In this document: positions 48,887 to 61,670 of the stretch, piece after piece
How the letters are laid out: every line of letters begins with the position of its first letter
Position numbering within the stretch: position 1 is the stretch's first letter
NCBI GenBank assembly: GCA_033002965.1
Contig: JAURVB010001792.1
Span: forward strand, 62,001-126,000
Direction of reading: 5' to 3'
Length of the DNA stretch: 64,000 nt
From: Piper betle
Taxonomy: Eukaryota > Streptophyta > Magnoliopsida > Piperales > Piperaceae
Program-made: the position numbers and the translations under genes
Notes under the pieces: generated by a model
What the model was told of the DNA's origin: nothing
Database searches by the model: none
The model's input: only the letters and a program-made list of their open reading frames with translations

Positions 48887-51800
48887 TATTAACACCCCAA
48901 TTCGGCCTAAAGGGACAGACCAAATCATGATATTATAATTTGGAAGCTACTCATTGGGCTATCATATACAGACTTTATAGAAGCAGATCTCAACCCTCTG
49001 CGAAGGCTTAAAATGGACACCAAGCTTGGTTTTCATAGAAAGCATGCAAAGTTCATAATACAAAGGTGGATTTTAATTTGAAAGGAATCTTATATGAACA
49101 CTCTTAGCCGTAACAGAGGTAGAACCTCTCCTACGACTATGAGAAGTGACTTTAAAAATATGATGATCACTCCCAACTATAGAAGAAGCACACCCCTGCA
49201 ACAATTTTAATATTGCATGTTGTTGCATACATCATATTCTTACTACTTAGTTCAAGTGATTGACTTAGGTCTTCTCATTAGTTACATGAAGATGATGCAA
49301 ATATTTAAACAGTCGTGGTTACTTATTCCACATACCCTACGCGAGCAATAATTAAAGCGTCAAAGAAATCACACAAGATTATCAAGTATCAGGGCATCAA
49401 ACCCCTAATAGCCAAACTTCACGTGGGTCTTCAATTGGTGTGAACCGGAAGCTCCTCCACTCATGCTACTCTAACACACAAACAGCTCCTCGTCATCTTC
49501 TAGGACTCTGGAGCTTATATACCATGTAGATGATGGTTAGCCTTACCCTAAAATATTGAAAATCTATAGTAAAATATAATAATATAAGGATTAAACATGT
49601 TAGCACAACCATCATTACATACATCTAAATCATTCAAGGTTCACATAGTTAGGGCATATGCCAATCATATCGTCATCCACAAAATGCATAGTCCAAAACA
49701 CTCGACATAAAATAGGGCCCCCACCACCCCACGACTGAGCTGGATGATCCATGCACCTACGCTAGCCAACGCCACGGAACATCACCTACATATAATAGAA
49801 AACCACATCAATAATCAAATAAATTTGATTACCGGTCCGAATAACTATTAGTAAAACAGCAAGCTGGCAAATGAGTATTCCATTAGCAACAAAAACCTCA
49901 CACTGGGCGGTAAGAAAACATACTTAAATGAGTGTCAACATGCACTCACAACTAATATTCATATTCATACATACAACACTTATGCCCTCACATCCACCAT
50001 ATTACACCCACCACGGTACTCGAGTGGCAAAAGTAATGGTTAAGTTAGTGCCATAAATTTTAGAAATGTGATGCGTTACACAATACCCCGTACTCCACAC
50101 TACCTCGGGGTTTGAAGGGGTACTAGTATGGTCCATCCCGTACACACTCTTACTCATGAAAGCTGTAAACCCTCATATTTATACAAATAGGGTTGGGAGA
50201 GGATTCTTAGTTTTTGGATCTTATCTTTCGAAAACCATTGAGGGGTCTCAACCTTGACATTTTATTAATCATGTGTAGAAAACACGGCTAAATGGCCTTA
50301 AGAGGGATCCGATAAAACACCACTGATGCTCTGTACTCTAGTCGGTGTGCTCACTCGCAATACCTAACACGGAGATGGAACCGAATAAGAATTAGGTCAC
50401 ATCGGCACACAAAAGGAGGCAAAGCCTCCACACAAGCTCAACACTTAACATCACTTAATTATTTTAATTAAGTCCTAAGTGAAGTATTAAGCCTTATTAG
50501 GTAACTTAATTAAGGTTTCTGTTTTATGTTTACTTAGTGGGATTTAATCAATTCTAGGGTTATCGATCGGGCTACCAGACAATTTTTTAGATTGGCCTAA
50601 CAATGTCCAAATGGGCTAAAATTTGGATGGTTGGACCTTACACTCTAAAGTTCGTAGGTAAATTCCACCATGGCTGACCCAAGGGCCAATCAAAGAGAAC
50701 AAGACCCATTAAGCTTGGCCCTAAGGTGAGAAACAATGTTCCTTGGTTGGGCACCAATTTTGTAATTGTTTGTTTATGGGCTAGAGGATTCCAGATGGCT
50801 TGGGTCAGTGGGCCTAGTTAGCTAACACACCGAGATTAATTTCACTAGGGGCTAGGCTGAATTTACTTTGTAAATGGGTGTAAGTGGATTTTATAATTTG
50901 GGTCATTAGATGGGCTGTTTTTGGAGCTATATGGACCCTAATAAATTGTAAATTTACAAATAAAATTGGGAACCTTTGCAAATTGCCCCAAAATTGGTCA
51001 CGGTGCTACTGAGACATAGGGTAAGGTGTGGACTAAATTTGAGGTGATTTACAACCGTTAACCTATTTTAAGGTAATTTACAACTGGAGTAAAAAAACTA
51101 GGGTTTTCACCCTCCATCTTTACATTGTCTGGGTAAATACCTCCAAAACATACTTAGATGATTTTTAGTCTTTCTAAAAATTTATATATTTCAATTAGAC
51201 ACTTATTTTAGCATCATATATTTTTACCATAATTTAATAACTTAAAAATTGGTGGTTTAACATATAGCACAATCACAAATGATGCTCATAGTCATAAATA
51301 ACACAAGAAATACAAGGAGTACTTATGGGTGATGTTCATCATTATTTTGCAGTTATATTAGGCTTCAAATTTTACCACGACATCTTAATTTCACCATGAA
51401 CAATATGGCATGCTTTGCATCAACAGATCCACCAAGGTCAGAGAGTAAAAATTGGAGAAATAGGCGCTTATGTCACTAAAACGGTGAAAGTTGCAACCTT
51501 TCCTCACTTTTACCCTCATACATGCACATTATAGGTCATTTCAGTTAAAACACCCAACACAAAAGTTGTAGATATTCATGTTATGAGTGTAACAAAATAT
51601 GAATCATGAAAATTTAACTTCAGAGTGCAAAGATATGATTTTAATACAGAAATAGTTCAGATCAATGGCCTATGTGCATTATAAAAAATATATATATTTA
51701 TTTACATGGACAAATAAAATACATTAGTACTCAAAATACTCCTAACAGGACAATCTACATGATCAAAATGTCATAAAAATGAAACAAGACAAAAATACAG

Positions 51801-52595
51801 GAGAAAAGCATCAAACAATAAGCAACAGAGGCAGCACAAACTTGAAACTAATGAGGGAAGATCATAGGGAGGTCCTTTGCGGCATCCAACTTTAAACCTA
51901 CCACCCTAGGAGGTTAGAGACATGGAGGAAGGTTATTGGAGCTCCAAGAAGGAAGAAGAAGGCCAAGGAGAGGAGAAGATGGATGTTGGAGGTGAGGAGG
52001 GAAGGAGAAATGGTGATATGGTGAGGGAAGGGATCAATTTTATAGAAAAAGGGTGGTTGGCTTGGTGATGTCATGGGTATGAGTGTCATACCCAAAGGGG
52101 TATGGGTTGGATAATGAGGTATGGGTTGGCTTAGTGATGTCATAGGTATAGGTGCAATACCTAAAGAGGTATGGTTGGATTAGACAAAGAGATATGGATT
52201 GGGTTAGTTAAAAGGGTATGGGTTGGGTTAGCCCAAAATAAAAAAACTTAGGTTTTTACTCTAAAGCGATCGGACATACCTAGGGAATTGTATTGCAGGT
52301 CCCAAAGGGGGTTAGGACAATTTGAAAGGTTATCAAACACATGGCAAGCACACAAAAGACATACGATGGACACAGTCCTAACATCTAACTATATACGACT
52401 CGACTGAACCAAACATGAAAAAATCAGGCATGTGACATCAAAACAGGCCTATCGATTGCCAAAGAAGGCTAAGGCCAGACAACTTACACCATAGCAGACG
52501 TGAACCACAGGAAGAAGGGTCGGACCTTACTAACCTGATTCAAGTAACAACTGATCAGACAATAAAAACTCTCGGCAAATGGCCCGAGTTTTACA
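48887..52595 (-). mobile_element. 5' LTR of the Gypsy element (3.7 kb)
   Basis: Bounded at the left by TATTAACACCCC next to the primer-binding site and at the right by CCCGAGTTTTACA. Blocks at 50,750-51,560 and 51,560-52,590 align with the two larger surviving pieces of the 3' LTR (39,160-39,936 and 42,441-43,481). The two LTRs differ by many substitutions and small indels, so the insertion is not recent. Confidence 0.82.
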
Positions 52596-52604
52596 CCATA
52601 TAAC

Positions 52605-52950
52605 TTATATGAGCTGCACATCTAATTTGATCCTTTTTTAGTAGGTCTCACAAAATGAGATTTACATGTATCAAAACCAGAGTAGATAAGTAGGAGGATG
52701 ATAAAATTTTGTCTTTTTTTAACATCAATATGATATACTTTTAGATTTTTTAAAATATACATTAGTTAATAGATATTTTCAAATTTAGTTTTTAATACAA
52801 TTTCTTTGATAATTAAGATAAAATGGCTAGAAGCATTAGATTGAGTTGCAAATATATAATTATCTATATTATTTATTTTTTTATTGTCTATGTAAATTTT
52901 GAGTGGTAGGACTCATTAAATTACTCCAAATAGAAAGTGTAGCTCATGGA
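52605..52950. mobile_element. MITE copy 2 (about 345 bp)
   Basis: The left end TTATATGAGCTGCACATCTA and the right end, read in reverse complement as ATGAGCTACACTTTCTATTTG, are inverted partners. The interior matches the copy at 25,898-26,212. It begins only ten bases from the outer end of the Gypsy 5' LTR. Confidence 0.65.
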
Positions 52951-53266
52951 ATGAAAATATTGTACATTAAATAATTTTAAATTCTGAAACAAGCATTAAA
53001 TGATTATATTATGTATATTATATATATATTTATTTAAGACACATTTTTTATTTGAAATTTTGTAATTGTTGTTTCAAGCTTTATTTTCCTTTATTTTTAT
53101 TAATTTTGGGCATATTTATGTGTAAGGGCAACTTGGCTATTTTCAAATTATTATTGCATAATGCATTAAAGGATTGATACTCAGTTTTCATTCCTTTTGT
53201 TTCTTTTAAATCTGGTAACTTTTTTTTTAATTTACCTTATTAATTTCAATGATTTAAAGTTGTTAT

Positions 53267-54560
53267 TGTTGGACCCAAGGATTTTGATGATGAAACACTC
53301 CATGGCACACTTATGGTCTTGTCTACAAGACTCAAAGGTTTGGAGGACAAAAATCTTGACAACATAGTTCGAAAGATAGTTCAGAAGATTGATTGGCTAC
53401 CAATCAGACTAGAGCAACAAGTCAATTGGACGATTAGCAAGGCATTTAAAAGATTGATTGACTACCTATCACAAACAATTAAGAGTTTCCTTTAGAGTGA
53501 TCATTGACCAAGGGGGAGCTCGAATTTGAATATGGACATAGACAACATTACTTAAAGAATTAGGTAAGACTTTGGATGACCATTTGAACATGTGATTTAG
53601 AAGGTCAATCGACAGATCATTCAACAAACAAACAATTGGGACAATAAAATGTGTCCATTGACCGAACTCGGTTGAAATGCCACCAAAAGTCAATTCTTGC
53701 TTTTTTAGGTCAATGGTTGATATTAGTCACCTACGGCTATCAATAAGAGACTTTGGAGAAGGATGAGGCTGTTAAAAAGGCAAATTAATGCAACAAAATC
53801 AAAGTAAAGAATTAAAGTGTGCCAAAGCGAAGAGATTGGCTATTATGCTGTATAGTCACCTTGAGAGTTTGTGTTTGTAAAAAGGGATCAAAGTGAGATT
53901 ATTTGTGAAGGAAAGGTTGTAAACTCGAAGGTTGTTGGAGTATGAGACAGCTTTTATCTGATTGGTGTAAATTTTGTAGGAGTATCTAGCTTTAGTTGGT
54001 GTTGCTCCAAGGTAGTAGAGTATTGCTCCTAAGCGTAGGAGTGGTGCTAGTTTTCATAGAGTTGGTGGAAAAAGCTTGTAAGAAATGAGTCTGCTTGTTG
54101 TTTCAACTCAATAGGAACAACTTGCAGAAGAACAAGTGGTTGTTTGTGAGTGTACAAGTGCTTGCCATAGTGAAATTAAAATACTTAATCGAAGGACTGG
54201 GTGGGTTAGGATAAAGGAATAGAAATTTCAAACCTCTTAAATGCCTCTTTTATTCCTATTATTTGATTTCTTTGCCCTATTATTTTTACTTTATTTATTT
54301 GTGTTTTAATACTTGCTGAATTCATAAGCATATTGGGTATTTGATTATTTGCCTCACAAAAAGCTCTTGTATTTGACAAATTTGTTTTAGGGTTTAGAGT
54401 GAGATATTTATTTTAAACTCATTAACTTGTATAGTTTGACCTAATTTGCTAACACTTGTGAAAATTTTTGAATTAAATTTTTTATTATTCAGTGCTGCCC
54501 ATTGCAAGTTTGATTAAATTCCACACTTAATCCTTGTTAAATTGCCACAATTAATCGGTA
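53267..54560 (+). mobile_element. Probable Copia (Sire-type) LTR fragment
   Basis: TGTTGGACCCAAGGATTTTG at 53,267 followed by GATGATGAAACACTCC, with an internal AAGGGGGAGCTCG near 53,508, has the look of LTRs of Sire/Maximus Copia elements. A matching terminus, a primer-binding site and a second LTR were not found. The short open frames inside are not convincing genes. Confidence 0.4.
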
Positions 54561-55416
54561 GTCCTAAGGTATGTAGGCATAGTAATTGGTGTGTTTATTG
54601 TTGTTTTGATCAATCAGTACCCACGCTACGACCATACAGTTATTTCCAAATCGCTAGTTATCCAGATCGCGTTTTGTCTATTGTATATTGCACCAAGTGC
54701 ATTCCAATTACTTATATTTGGATTTCAGTATAACAGTTTCATTAAACTAATGAAATAAAAATATTCTGAAAAAGGATATATACTAACAACATCTTCACAT
54801 GCACTAATTCAGAACCCAATGATACTTTCAAACATAACATTATTATTCATAATCAATCATCCAACATGGAAAAAAATAAAAATAACACAAAAAGATAGGC
54901 ACAGAAACACACAAGTAAAACTGAGCATATCCGGAATGACCAGAACTTACTTTGATTGACTATAGTCGATACGTAAAAGGCATGGCTCCGTATAATTAAG
55001 CTTTTGATTAATTAGTTATTGTTTCTCAATTGCTTGTTAGCTGTCCTGTGCCTCATATTGATAGCTTGGCAGCCTTCCAATCTCATTGGAATATTCATCC
55101 ACCTTCCTTCCTATCCACTTAAACGATGCAACTCCTATATTATAACATCCCTTTGGATGGTACTGCCTTTCTCAGCCTTACTCTCTCCATTGAATCCACC
55201 TTTGTTTAATCAGCCTAACTCATACACCATACAACGCTACAAGCCATAGCTAAAAATAAGGTGTCCCTCGACCATACCCATTATAACACATAATAATTCT
55301 AGCGGCAACGTAACGACACCAATTCTCGAATTCTCATTCGGCCAAGCAAGGCAGGGAATCATAAAAAATGCTACCATCTATTGATAACAACGAGGTACTA
55401 AAATTTCTCCTCTTAT
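54561..55416. other. Upstream region of the kiwellin gene
   Basis: AT-rich and gene-free as far as I can see. An open stretch at 55,019-55,249 has no recognisable family and sits in low-complexity hydrophobic sequence. Regulatory elements other than the TATA box at 55,417 were not assigned. Confidence 0.35.
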
Positions 55417-55424
55417 TATAAATA
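55417..55424 (+). promoter_or_regulatory. TATA box of the kiwellin gene
   Basis: TATAAATA lies 56-63 bases before the ATG at 55,480. A transcription start about 30 bases downstream would leave a short 5' UTR of about 30 bases, normal for such genes. Confidence 0.7.
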
Positions 55425-55479
55425 CACGTACACATGATCTGTTAATTCCTTAATTACCGCCATCTTTAACAAATTAACC

Positions 55480-56059
55480 ATGAAGATTGCCAATTTCCTC
55501 ACAACCACTTTGATCCTGCTCACCCTCGTTGCCCTTCCCCAAGCATATTACACAGGGCAGGCAGCACACAAACAATGCAAGCCATATGGGAAGCTCAAGG
55601 GAAGAAACCCCCAAGGACAAGTGCAACCAAGGGAACGACTCCGAATGCTGCCAAAAGGGGAAGCTCTACGACATATACAACTGCTCGCCGCCGGTGACCG
55701 CCAGCACCAAGGCCGTCCTGACCCTAAACAGCTTCGAAAAGGGCCACGACGGCGGCGGCCCGTCGGAGTGTGATAACCATTACCACTCCGATCATGTGCC
55801 CGTGGTGGCACTGTCCACGGGATGGTTCCACAAGAAGAAAAGGTGCATGCACAACATCACCGTCAATGGGAATGGGAAGACTGTGGTGGCAATGGTGGTG
55901 GACGAGTGTGACTCCACCATGGGGTGTGATGAGGAGCATGACTACCAGCCGCCTTGCCCTAACAACATTGTGGATGCATCCAAGGCTGTTTGGGAGGCGC
56001 TTGGTGTGCCGGAGAAGGACAGGGGTTGGATGGACATTGAGTGGTCGGATTTTAATTAA
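55480..56059 (+). CDS. Kiwellin / ripening-related secreted protein, with one frame break
   Basis: The start at 55,480 gives a clear signal peptide ([20 protein letters not shown], cleavage likely near residue 22), then a cysteine-rich mature chain. [10 protein letters not shown] is read in the first frame; after the CCCCC run at 55,608-55,612 the frame moves one base and continues [75 protein letters not shown] and [15 protein letters not shown] to the stop. These are the diagnostic blocks of the kiwellin double-psi beta-barrel, in order and intact. Without the extra C the length would be about 192 aa, normal for the family. Kiwellins are apoplastic; maize KWL1 binds the Ustilago effector Cmu1. 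No intron. The break is either a genuine inactivating insertion or a homopolymer sequencing error. Confidence 0.92.
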
Positions 56060-56144
56060 CCTGGCTTCCCATTGCATTGCATTGCATATATATATATAAG
56101 CTGTGTACAACTGATCGGTTGTCCGTTTGATATTTATATTAATG

Positions 56145-56150
56145 AATAAA
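56145..56150 (+). terminator. Polyadenylation signal of the kiwellin gene
   Basis: AATAAA 86 bases after the stop codon, in an AT-rich context that includes a TA run at about 56,087-56,098. Confidence 0.6.
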
Positions 56151-57249
56151 AGGGTAAAGACTAAAGGCAGGTGCATGATCTTACATATTCATGCCCTCTA
56201 CTAGTATGTTGTAATTTGGATGTGCAATAAGTAAATGGCCCATCTATATATATTATATACTATATATTATATAATAATAAAAAAAACAATTTTTGACATT
56301 TGTCACTTTTAACCTGAGACTAGCAAATGACTCAATGTAATTGTTTATAATAATAATAAATCTTGAAAAAATAATTTTAAATTTTGTTGAGATATTTTGT
56401 AAATCTCTACAAAATAAAATCTAATCTTTTAGAATCATTTTCAAATCCAACTAATTAATGTTGTTATTTTTTGAAATATTTAATTAATAAATTCCAATTT
56501 TTAAATTAATTAAATTCGAAATTTAATAAAGATGAAAAAATAGTTCATAAACACAAAATCTTATTAATTTATATTGTTCTTTTCAGAATTATTTAACTAA
56601 ATAAATTACAAACATGATAAAGATGGAAAAATTAATCATTTAGGTTTCTTTAAAATCTTATTAATTGAACGGGCACAAACACAAACATGTTTGCCCATAT
56701 TCGGGTCGGATAACTCATATACACCTCTTTCTCCTATCATCGGTGACTTAGTCCTAGCAGCTCTACAAGTCAGAGAGGAAATAAGAAAAGAAGAAGATAT
56801 GAGATTGAGAAGGTCTGATTTGAAGTCTCAAATTGTGAAACTGAGAAATTCCCCTAGACGTCTATAAACACCTAAATGGTAAAAGAGAAAAGGGGGCTCG
56901 TTGAAAGAAAAAAAAGAGAAGAAGAGCAAAAGGAAGAAGCAAGAAAGGAAGAAGGAAGGGCAGGAGCCCCTCATAGGAGATCCACCATCCACGAACCCCT
57001 AGCCCACTGGTGTAGAGCTTGGATTGCCCTCGACACAACCCAGCCGAGAACCACAACCGTCAACAGCCACCCTCAATGGAAAAAGCCAAGAAAAGCCCCT
57101 GCCGGATTAAGAAATAGCATCAAGCAACCACCTTGTTGGCACATCCCAGGCTGCCTCCAACCACACCACCACCTCCACTTAGTTCCCCTCATAGCTGGGA
57201 GCAAAACCCATCTGAGCTTTAGCTGGCGTGTTATATGTGTGAGGAATGA
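56151..57249. other. AT-rich spacer after kiwellin
   Basis: Very AT-rich to about 56,650; from 56,860 to 57,200 less so, with a purine-rich tract (56,880-56,970). No gene with recognisable homology is seen on either strand. The stretch before 57,250 could be interior of the CACTA-type element. Confidence 0.35.
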
Positions 57250-57643
57250 ATATTGGTTGCCATGTTTAAGTAATTAAGTTTACTGTTTACCATGCAGCAA
57301 TTTTTTATATTTTTTGTTCCAAAGTGATTGCAAATTATTTTCAAAAATATTACATATTTGCAACCACTTCTTTCAAAAAAATTAAATCTTTGCAACCGCT
57401 TCGTAGAACCGCAGTTGCAAAATTTGCAATGGCAAACACAAGTGGTTACAAAATTTGCAACTGCTTTTGCAATCGACTTCTGGTTGCAAACCGCAGAATT
57501 TTCAGTTGTAAAATTCATATGCCACCTTGGCTTTAGCGACAGAAAAATAGAGTTGCAAATTTGGTCGCAAATATTATTTGTAATAGGAGACAAGTCTTTA
57601 GCAACCACATTTTGCGGTCGCGAAAGATAGTTTTTTACTAGTG
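57250..57643. mobile_element. Terminus of a CACTA (EnSpm) element
   Basis: The right end, read in reverse complement, is CACTAGTAAAAAACTATC, starting with the CACTA signature. The preceding 350 bases hold many short motifs in both orientations (TTTGCAACC, GGTTGCAAA, TTTGCGGTCGC), as expected for CACTA subterminal repeats. The opposite end was not found, so the element is truncated or extends in a decayed form towards 56 kb. Confidence 0.65.
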
Positions 57644-57717
57644 TTGGGAAGTGACTTGCATAAGATAACTCTTGGAGCTCAATTTTCAAAAACCATCAAG
57701 ACATCTCACCTTTGAAG

Positions 57718-58356
57718 TGTAAAACCCGTGATCCAAATCAGGGTTTTATAATCTGAACCAGTCGGTTCGACCATTATTTTTAGTCGAATTAAGTTTTCAT
57801 TACGAGACGACCATTCATTTTTCTCACCAACCATTCATTTTTCTCAACTGACCATTCGTTTTTCTCAACTAATTATTCGTTTTTCTCACCGACCACTCAT
57901 TTTCTACCCCTTGACTTCTATATATTTCACACTTCTGACACTGTCACCATTTAGCCACCACCATCCTTCTCACCCAACTTCTTTCTTCTTTTTCTTCCTT
58001 CTCTTTTCCCACGATCCTCACTCAAACCGGCCACAACCTCGTCGACGTCATCACATGACTGACGATTAGGTACGGAGTAGGAGCTCACAGTTTAGGCGCT
58101 AAGACATGCTCAGAGCTTCTACCAGGTCTGTTTAGGACTCGCCCCTGATTTATTGTTCTATTCTATCGTGATTTAATTTTTACAGATTGTAGGACGAGTT
58201 GAGTGGTGTTTTATTGGATCCCACTTAGCTCGGGTCATTTAGTCGAATAGTTTTCCGGATTAATAACGCTCGAGGATGAGATCCCTCGAGTATGTTTTCG
58301 AAAACAAGATCCACCACAAGTTGCCTTTGGGCCTATTATATAAATCCCTACCAAGA

Positions 58357-58398
<42 letters not shown>

Positions 58399-59900
58399 TT
58401 TCGCGATTTTTGATAACCGTACTACACTAGCGAGCATGTGCTAGTCAAAGCCGCCAACAACCATGCTACACAAGTGGCATGTGCCAGTCGAAGCCGAGAA
58501 TACCGACAACCATGGTATGCTAGTGGCATGTGCCAGTCGAAGCCGCTGACAACCATGCTACGCAAGTGGCATGTGCTAGTCGATAGCCGTGAATACCGAC
58601 AACCATATGTGCCAAGTCGAAGTCGCCGACAACCATGCTACGTAAGTGGCATGTGCCAGTCGTAAGCCGGAAGCTGACAACCATGCTACGCAAGTGGCAT
58701 GTGCCAGTCGAAGCCGCCGACAACCATGCTATGCAAGTGGCATGTGCCAGTCGATGCCGAATACCAACAACCATGCTACGCAAGTGGCATGTGCCAGTCG
58801 ATGTTGGAATACCGACAACCATATGTGCAATCAAAGCCGCCAACAACCATGCTACGCAAGTGGCATGTGCCAGTCGATGCCGGGAATGCCGACAACCATA
58901 TGTGCCAGTCGAAGCTGCCGACAACCATGCTACGCAAGTGGCATGTGCCAATCGATGCCGGGAATACCGACAACCATGTTATGCTAGCGGCATGTGCCAG
59001 TCGAAGCCACCGACAACCATGCTACGCAAGTGGCATGTGCCAGTCATAAGCTGGAAATACCGACAACCATGCTACGTGAGTGGGTATGGAAGTAAGAAAA
59101 AAGGGCTTAGGATATGACAGTAGTCCCAAGGGACCAGAAAGAGAAATGAGAAAGTGCGAGAGAGGCATCAGCAGCAGCAAATCAGTTCAGTTAAAGATGA
59201 TTTCAGTTCAGTAGATGCCCTCAGAGATTTCACGATGTTTTCTTTCATATGAGAGTTTGCTCTCATAGCCAGTTTGATATTAGTTATGTTTTGGACCAGT
59301 AACACTCGTTACTGACGTATTTTTATTATATATGTAGGTGATGATCATGAGTAGGATGAGCCAGCCTGGACGGAGGAGCAGTGACGTCTCTTGCACACAT
59401 GTCAGACGATAGAGTGTTAATATTTAGTTATGTTGTCATTATATTAAGAATGATGTGATGTAAGGTATGACAATTGAATTCATATGATGTGAAAAGTAAT
59501 TAGAATGCACAGATGGGTCGAGACCCAAGATTTAGAATGAATTATGCAACAGATTAGAATTTTGTGCGAATATCAATGCGTGATATATTTATATATATTT
59601 ATACATGTTGATTTGACAGGGTGGACCTTAATTGCACTTTTAAGGGAAATTTTGTCCGTTCTATTTTTGAAATTTTTATCGACTTTATCGTACTTATTTT
59701 GTGTGGTAAACTAGTTGTCATGTCATTCATGTAGTAGCATGTTAGGGTTCCGTGCATTCATCCATGCATAGCGATAAACATCTTCCATCTCGAGACGCCG
59801 AGAGTAGATCTGCAGGGTTGGGTTCGGGTTAGCCGACCTAACTAGGACGAGTGACATTCTGGTTCGGTTCCTTAGCGTGGACTGGATTTGGGGTGTTACA
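57718..59900 (+). mobile_element. Solo LTR, 2.2 kb
   Basis: It starts TGTAAAACCCGTGATCC and ends TTGGGGTGTTACA; the flanks TGAAG and TGATG agree at four of five bases. It is the same family as 39,937-42,440, sharing the 20-bp units, the dyad near 58,270 and GGTGATGATCATGAGTAGG near 59,337, but it lacks part of the middle and has instead a minisatellite at 58,430-59,085. Confidence 0.88.
58430..59085. repeat. Minisatellite, unit about 43 bp, private to one LTR copy
   Basis: Units such as ACAACCATGCTACGCAAG followed by TGGCATGTGCCAGTCGAAGC recur more than ten times; units vary in length because the part between GTCG and GACAACC is variable (CCGCC, CCGGGAATA, TTGGAATAC). Open frames read through it on both strands, but only as repeats of the unit. 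A TA microsatellite (58,358-58,393) lies just before it. Confidence 0.92.
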
Positions 59901-61670
59901 TGATGTTTTGTTAAATTGCAAAAAATTAGTTAAATGACCCAACATTAAAAGGATCCAATAAAGGATGCTAATGTCATCCTAAGTCTAAAACTTTGAGTTA
60001 AATAAAGATGATATAGAGAGTCCTATGCCTCAAAAAGTGTAGCTCTACGTGCTAAAATATAAGTATTTGAGCCTGAGTGGACTCCAAGAAGAGACATTGG
60101 TTAGGATATTTTGGAGTTGGTTGGACCTACATAGCTTGGGAAAATTCTAATGCAAAATCTATTGAGCCATTGGCTCCCAAATTCCACCACCACTTTCGGA
60201 TTTTACATCTAGAGATTAGAAAACTAGGGTTACCCTCCATTCTTGAGCACTCCAAAACATCGGATTAAATAACCATATATATGATTTTTAATTAAGTATT
60301 ACATGTTTCTACTAGACACTTAATGAGTCTTTATATGAATTTTACAGATTTTATTAAAGTCTTTAGCAAGCCCACCATAGGAGCACATCACAGAGCATGA
60401 CATATCACATCAATAGTATAGTAAGACACAATGTGATTAGGGATTTTGTTCGAGCCCTTAATGATGATATTTTAGCATGATATTTTCACATGAAACAACT
60501 AGCATCCAACCTACAAACATGCAAAAGATAGCATCTAGATACTACTTACAATAGGGTGTAAAAATTAGGAAAAGTAGCGGGTAGGCTACGGAAAATAATA
60601 AAGCCACTACCGTTCGCCAATTTTGGCACCCTTAGATGCTCATATAGTCTAAATCATACGAAACTTGATTCATGAAACTTGTAGAAATACTTCTTAGGAA
60701 TATAACAAGATTAAGATAATGCAAAAATATAACCTACAACATGAGATATAAAATATTTACCGAAACAGTGCATAGATACAACATAAGATATAAAATATTT
60801 ATCGAAGCAGTGCATATCTAAGCATACTGATCTTGTAAAAGTCATAACTATTTTTGTCAACATACAAATAACATGATTCCAATGCCTATCAACTCCTAAC
60901 AAATAGATCTACTAGCACAAACATGCATGAATAGAGCACACAAACATAGGTGAGAGGCAAAAGACAAGATTCTTATTTTAAGGGTGTCATGGGAAGGTCT
61001 CTTAGGGATTCCTAACTGAAAACCTACAATTCTAGGGGCTAGACTTGGTTTAGAAGGGTCTAAATGAGGCAAGGAAGGTCAGAGGAGGATGATAGAAGGC
61101 AAGGGAGGAAGGGAAAGTCAGAACGAAAGAAGTCAAAGGGTGACACTTGGAAAATGACTTCTATTTATCGGTAAAAATCAGCTTCAGCATAAGGGTGCGG
61201 GCAAGGTGTCTTTTCTCTAGCTCTGCCAAGCTAGACCATAGCCAGCCGACAGGCTAGTAACACAAATCAGAAGTGGAGTAAACCAAATATTACACAACCA
61301 AGGTCACTCAACTGGGTGCAAGGGTGCTAGCCTAGCACCTTTGCGCCCAAGACATAAAGGGAGGCAAAATTTACGTTTAGGCACAAGCGCTCTGGCAGGC
61401 AAGGGCACTGCTCCCAGCGCCCTTGTGCCTATACTTAAACCAGAAAACCATAAAACAGCTAAGCACAAAGGCGCTGACAATACACCTTTGTGTTGAGCGC
61501 AGATTTCGTAGCATCTAAACGAATGTACCATATACCAAAGAAGGCTAGGGCTAGGCAAACATATACCATATTATAATCGAACTCGGCAAGAAGGCTCGGA
61601 TCCAACTAATCCCATCCGGGTAAAGACTGAACCAAGTCAAAACAATCTGATAAACGACCCGGGTTTTACA

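Larger units (their letters stand above)
35960..52595 (-). mobile_element. Ty3/Gypsy retrotransposon (chromovirus, Del/Tekay-like) with nested insertions
   Basis: The 5' LTR is at the right (48,887-52,595, 3.7 kb). The primer-binding site TGGTATTAGAGC (complement at 48,873-48,884) has one mismatch to the initiator-Met site. Gag-pol runs leftwards from about 48,400 to 43,601. The polypurine tract TGGGGGAGGT (43,482-43,491) abuts the 3' LTR, which starts TGTAAAACCCGGG at 43,481. The 3' LTR survives in pieces: 42,441-43,481, 39,135-39,936 and a short end at 35,960-35,993 (AACCCAATCCGGCC against ACCCCAATTCGGCC at 48,893). It is interrupted by 35,994-39,134 and 39,937-42,440. All coding domains carry stops. 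The outer target duplication is not recognisable. Confidence 0.85.
57644..61670 (-). mobile_element. Gypsy-type long LTR, split by a solo LTR
   Basis: Parts at 57,644-57,717 and 59,901-61,670 read on from one another: AAAACCATCAAGACATCTCACC at the left, then TTAGTTAAATGACCC and GGATCCAATAAA at the right, matching 50,230-50,320 in the Gypsy 5' LTR. The right end GACCCGGGTTTTACA at 61,670 is the family terminus. The left terminus is missing, probably lost at the CACTA junction. Confidence 0.7.

Noticed and set aside
43000..48900. A novel multi-gene cluster on the minus strand
   Set aside because: The order gag, protease, RT, RNase H, integrase, chromodomain-like tail, flanked by primer site and polypurine tract, is a standard Ty3/Gypsy element.
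55529..55770. Second, separate start for the kiwellin at 55,529
   Set aside because: That start would drop the signal peptide and gives a nonsense N-terminus; the shift after the C run explains both frames as one gene.
58430..59085. CRISPR-like array of repeats and spacers
   Set aside because: Units are degenerate, lengths vary and the spacers are themselves repeats; it lies inside an LTR in plant nuclear DNA with no cas genes.
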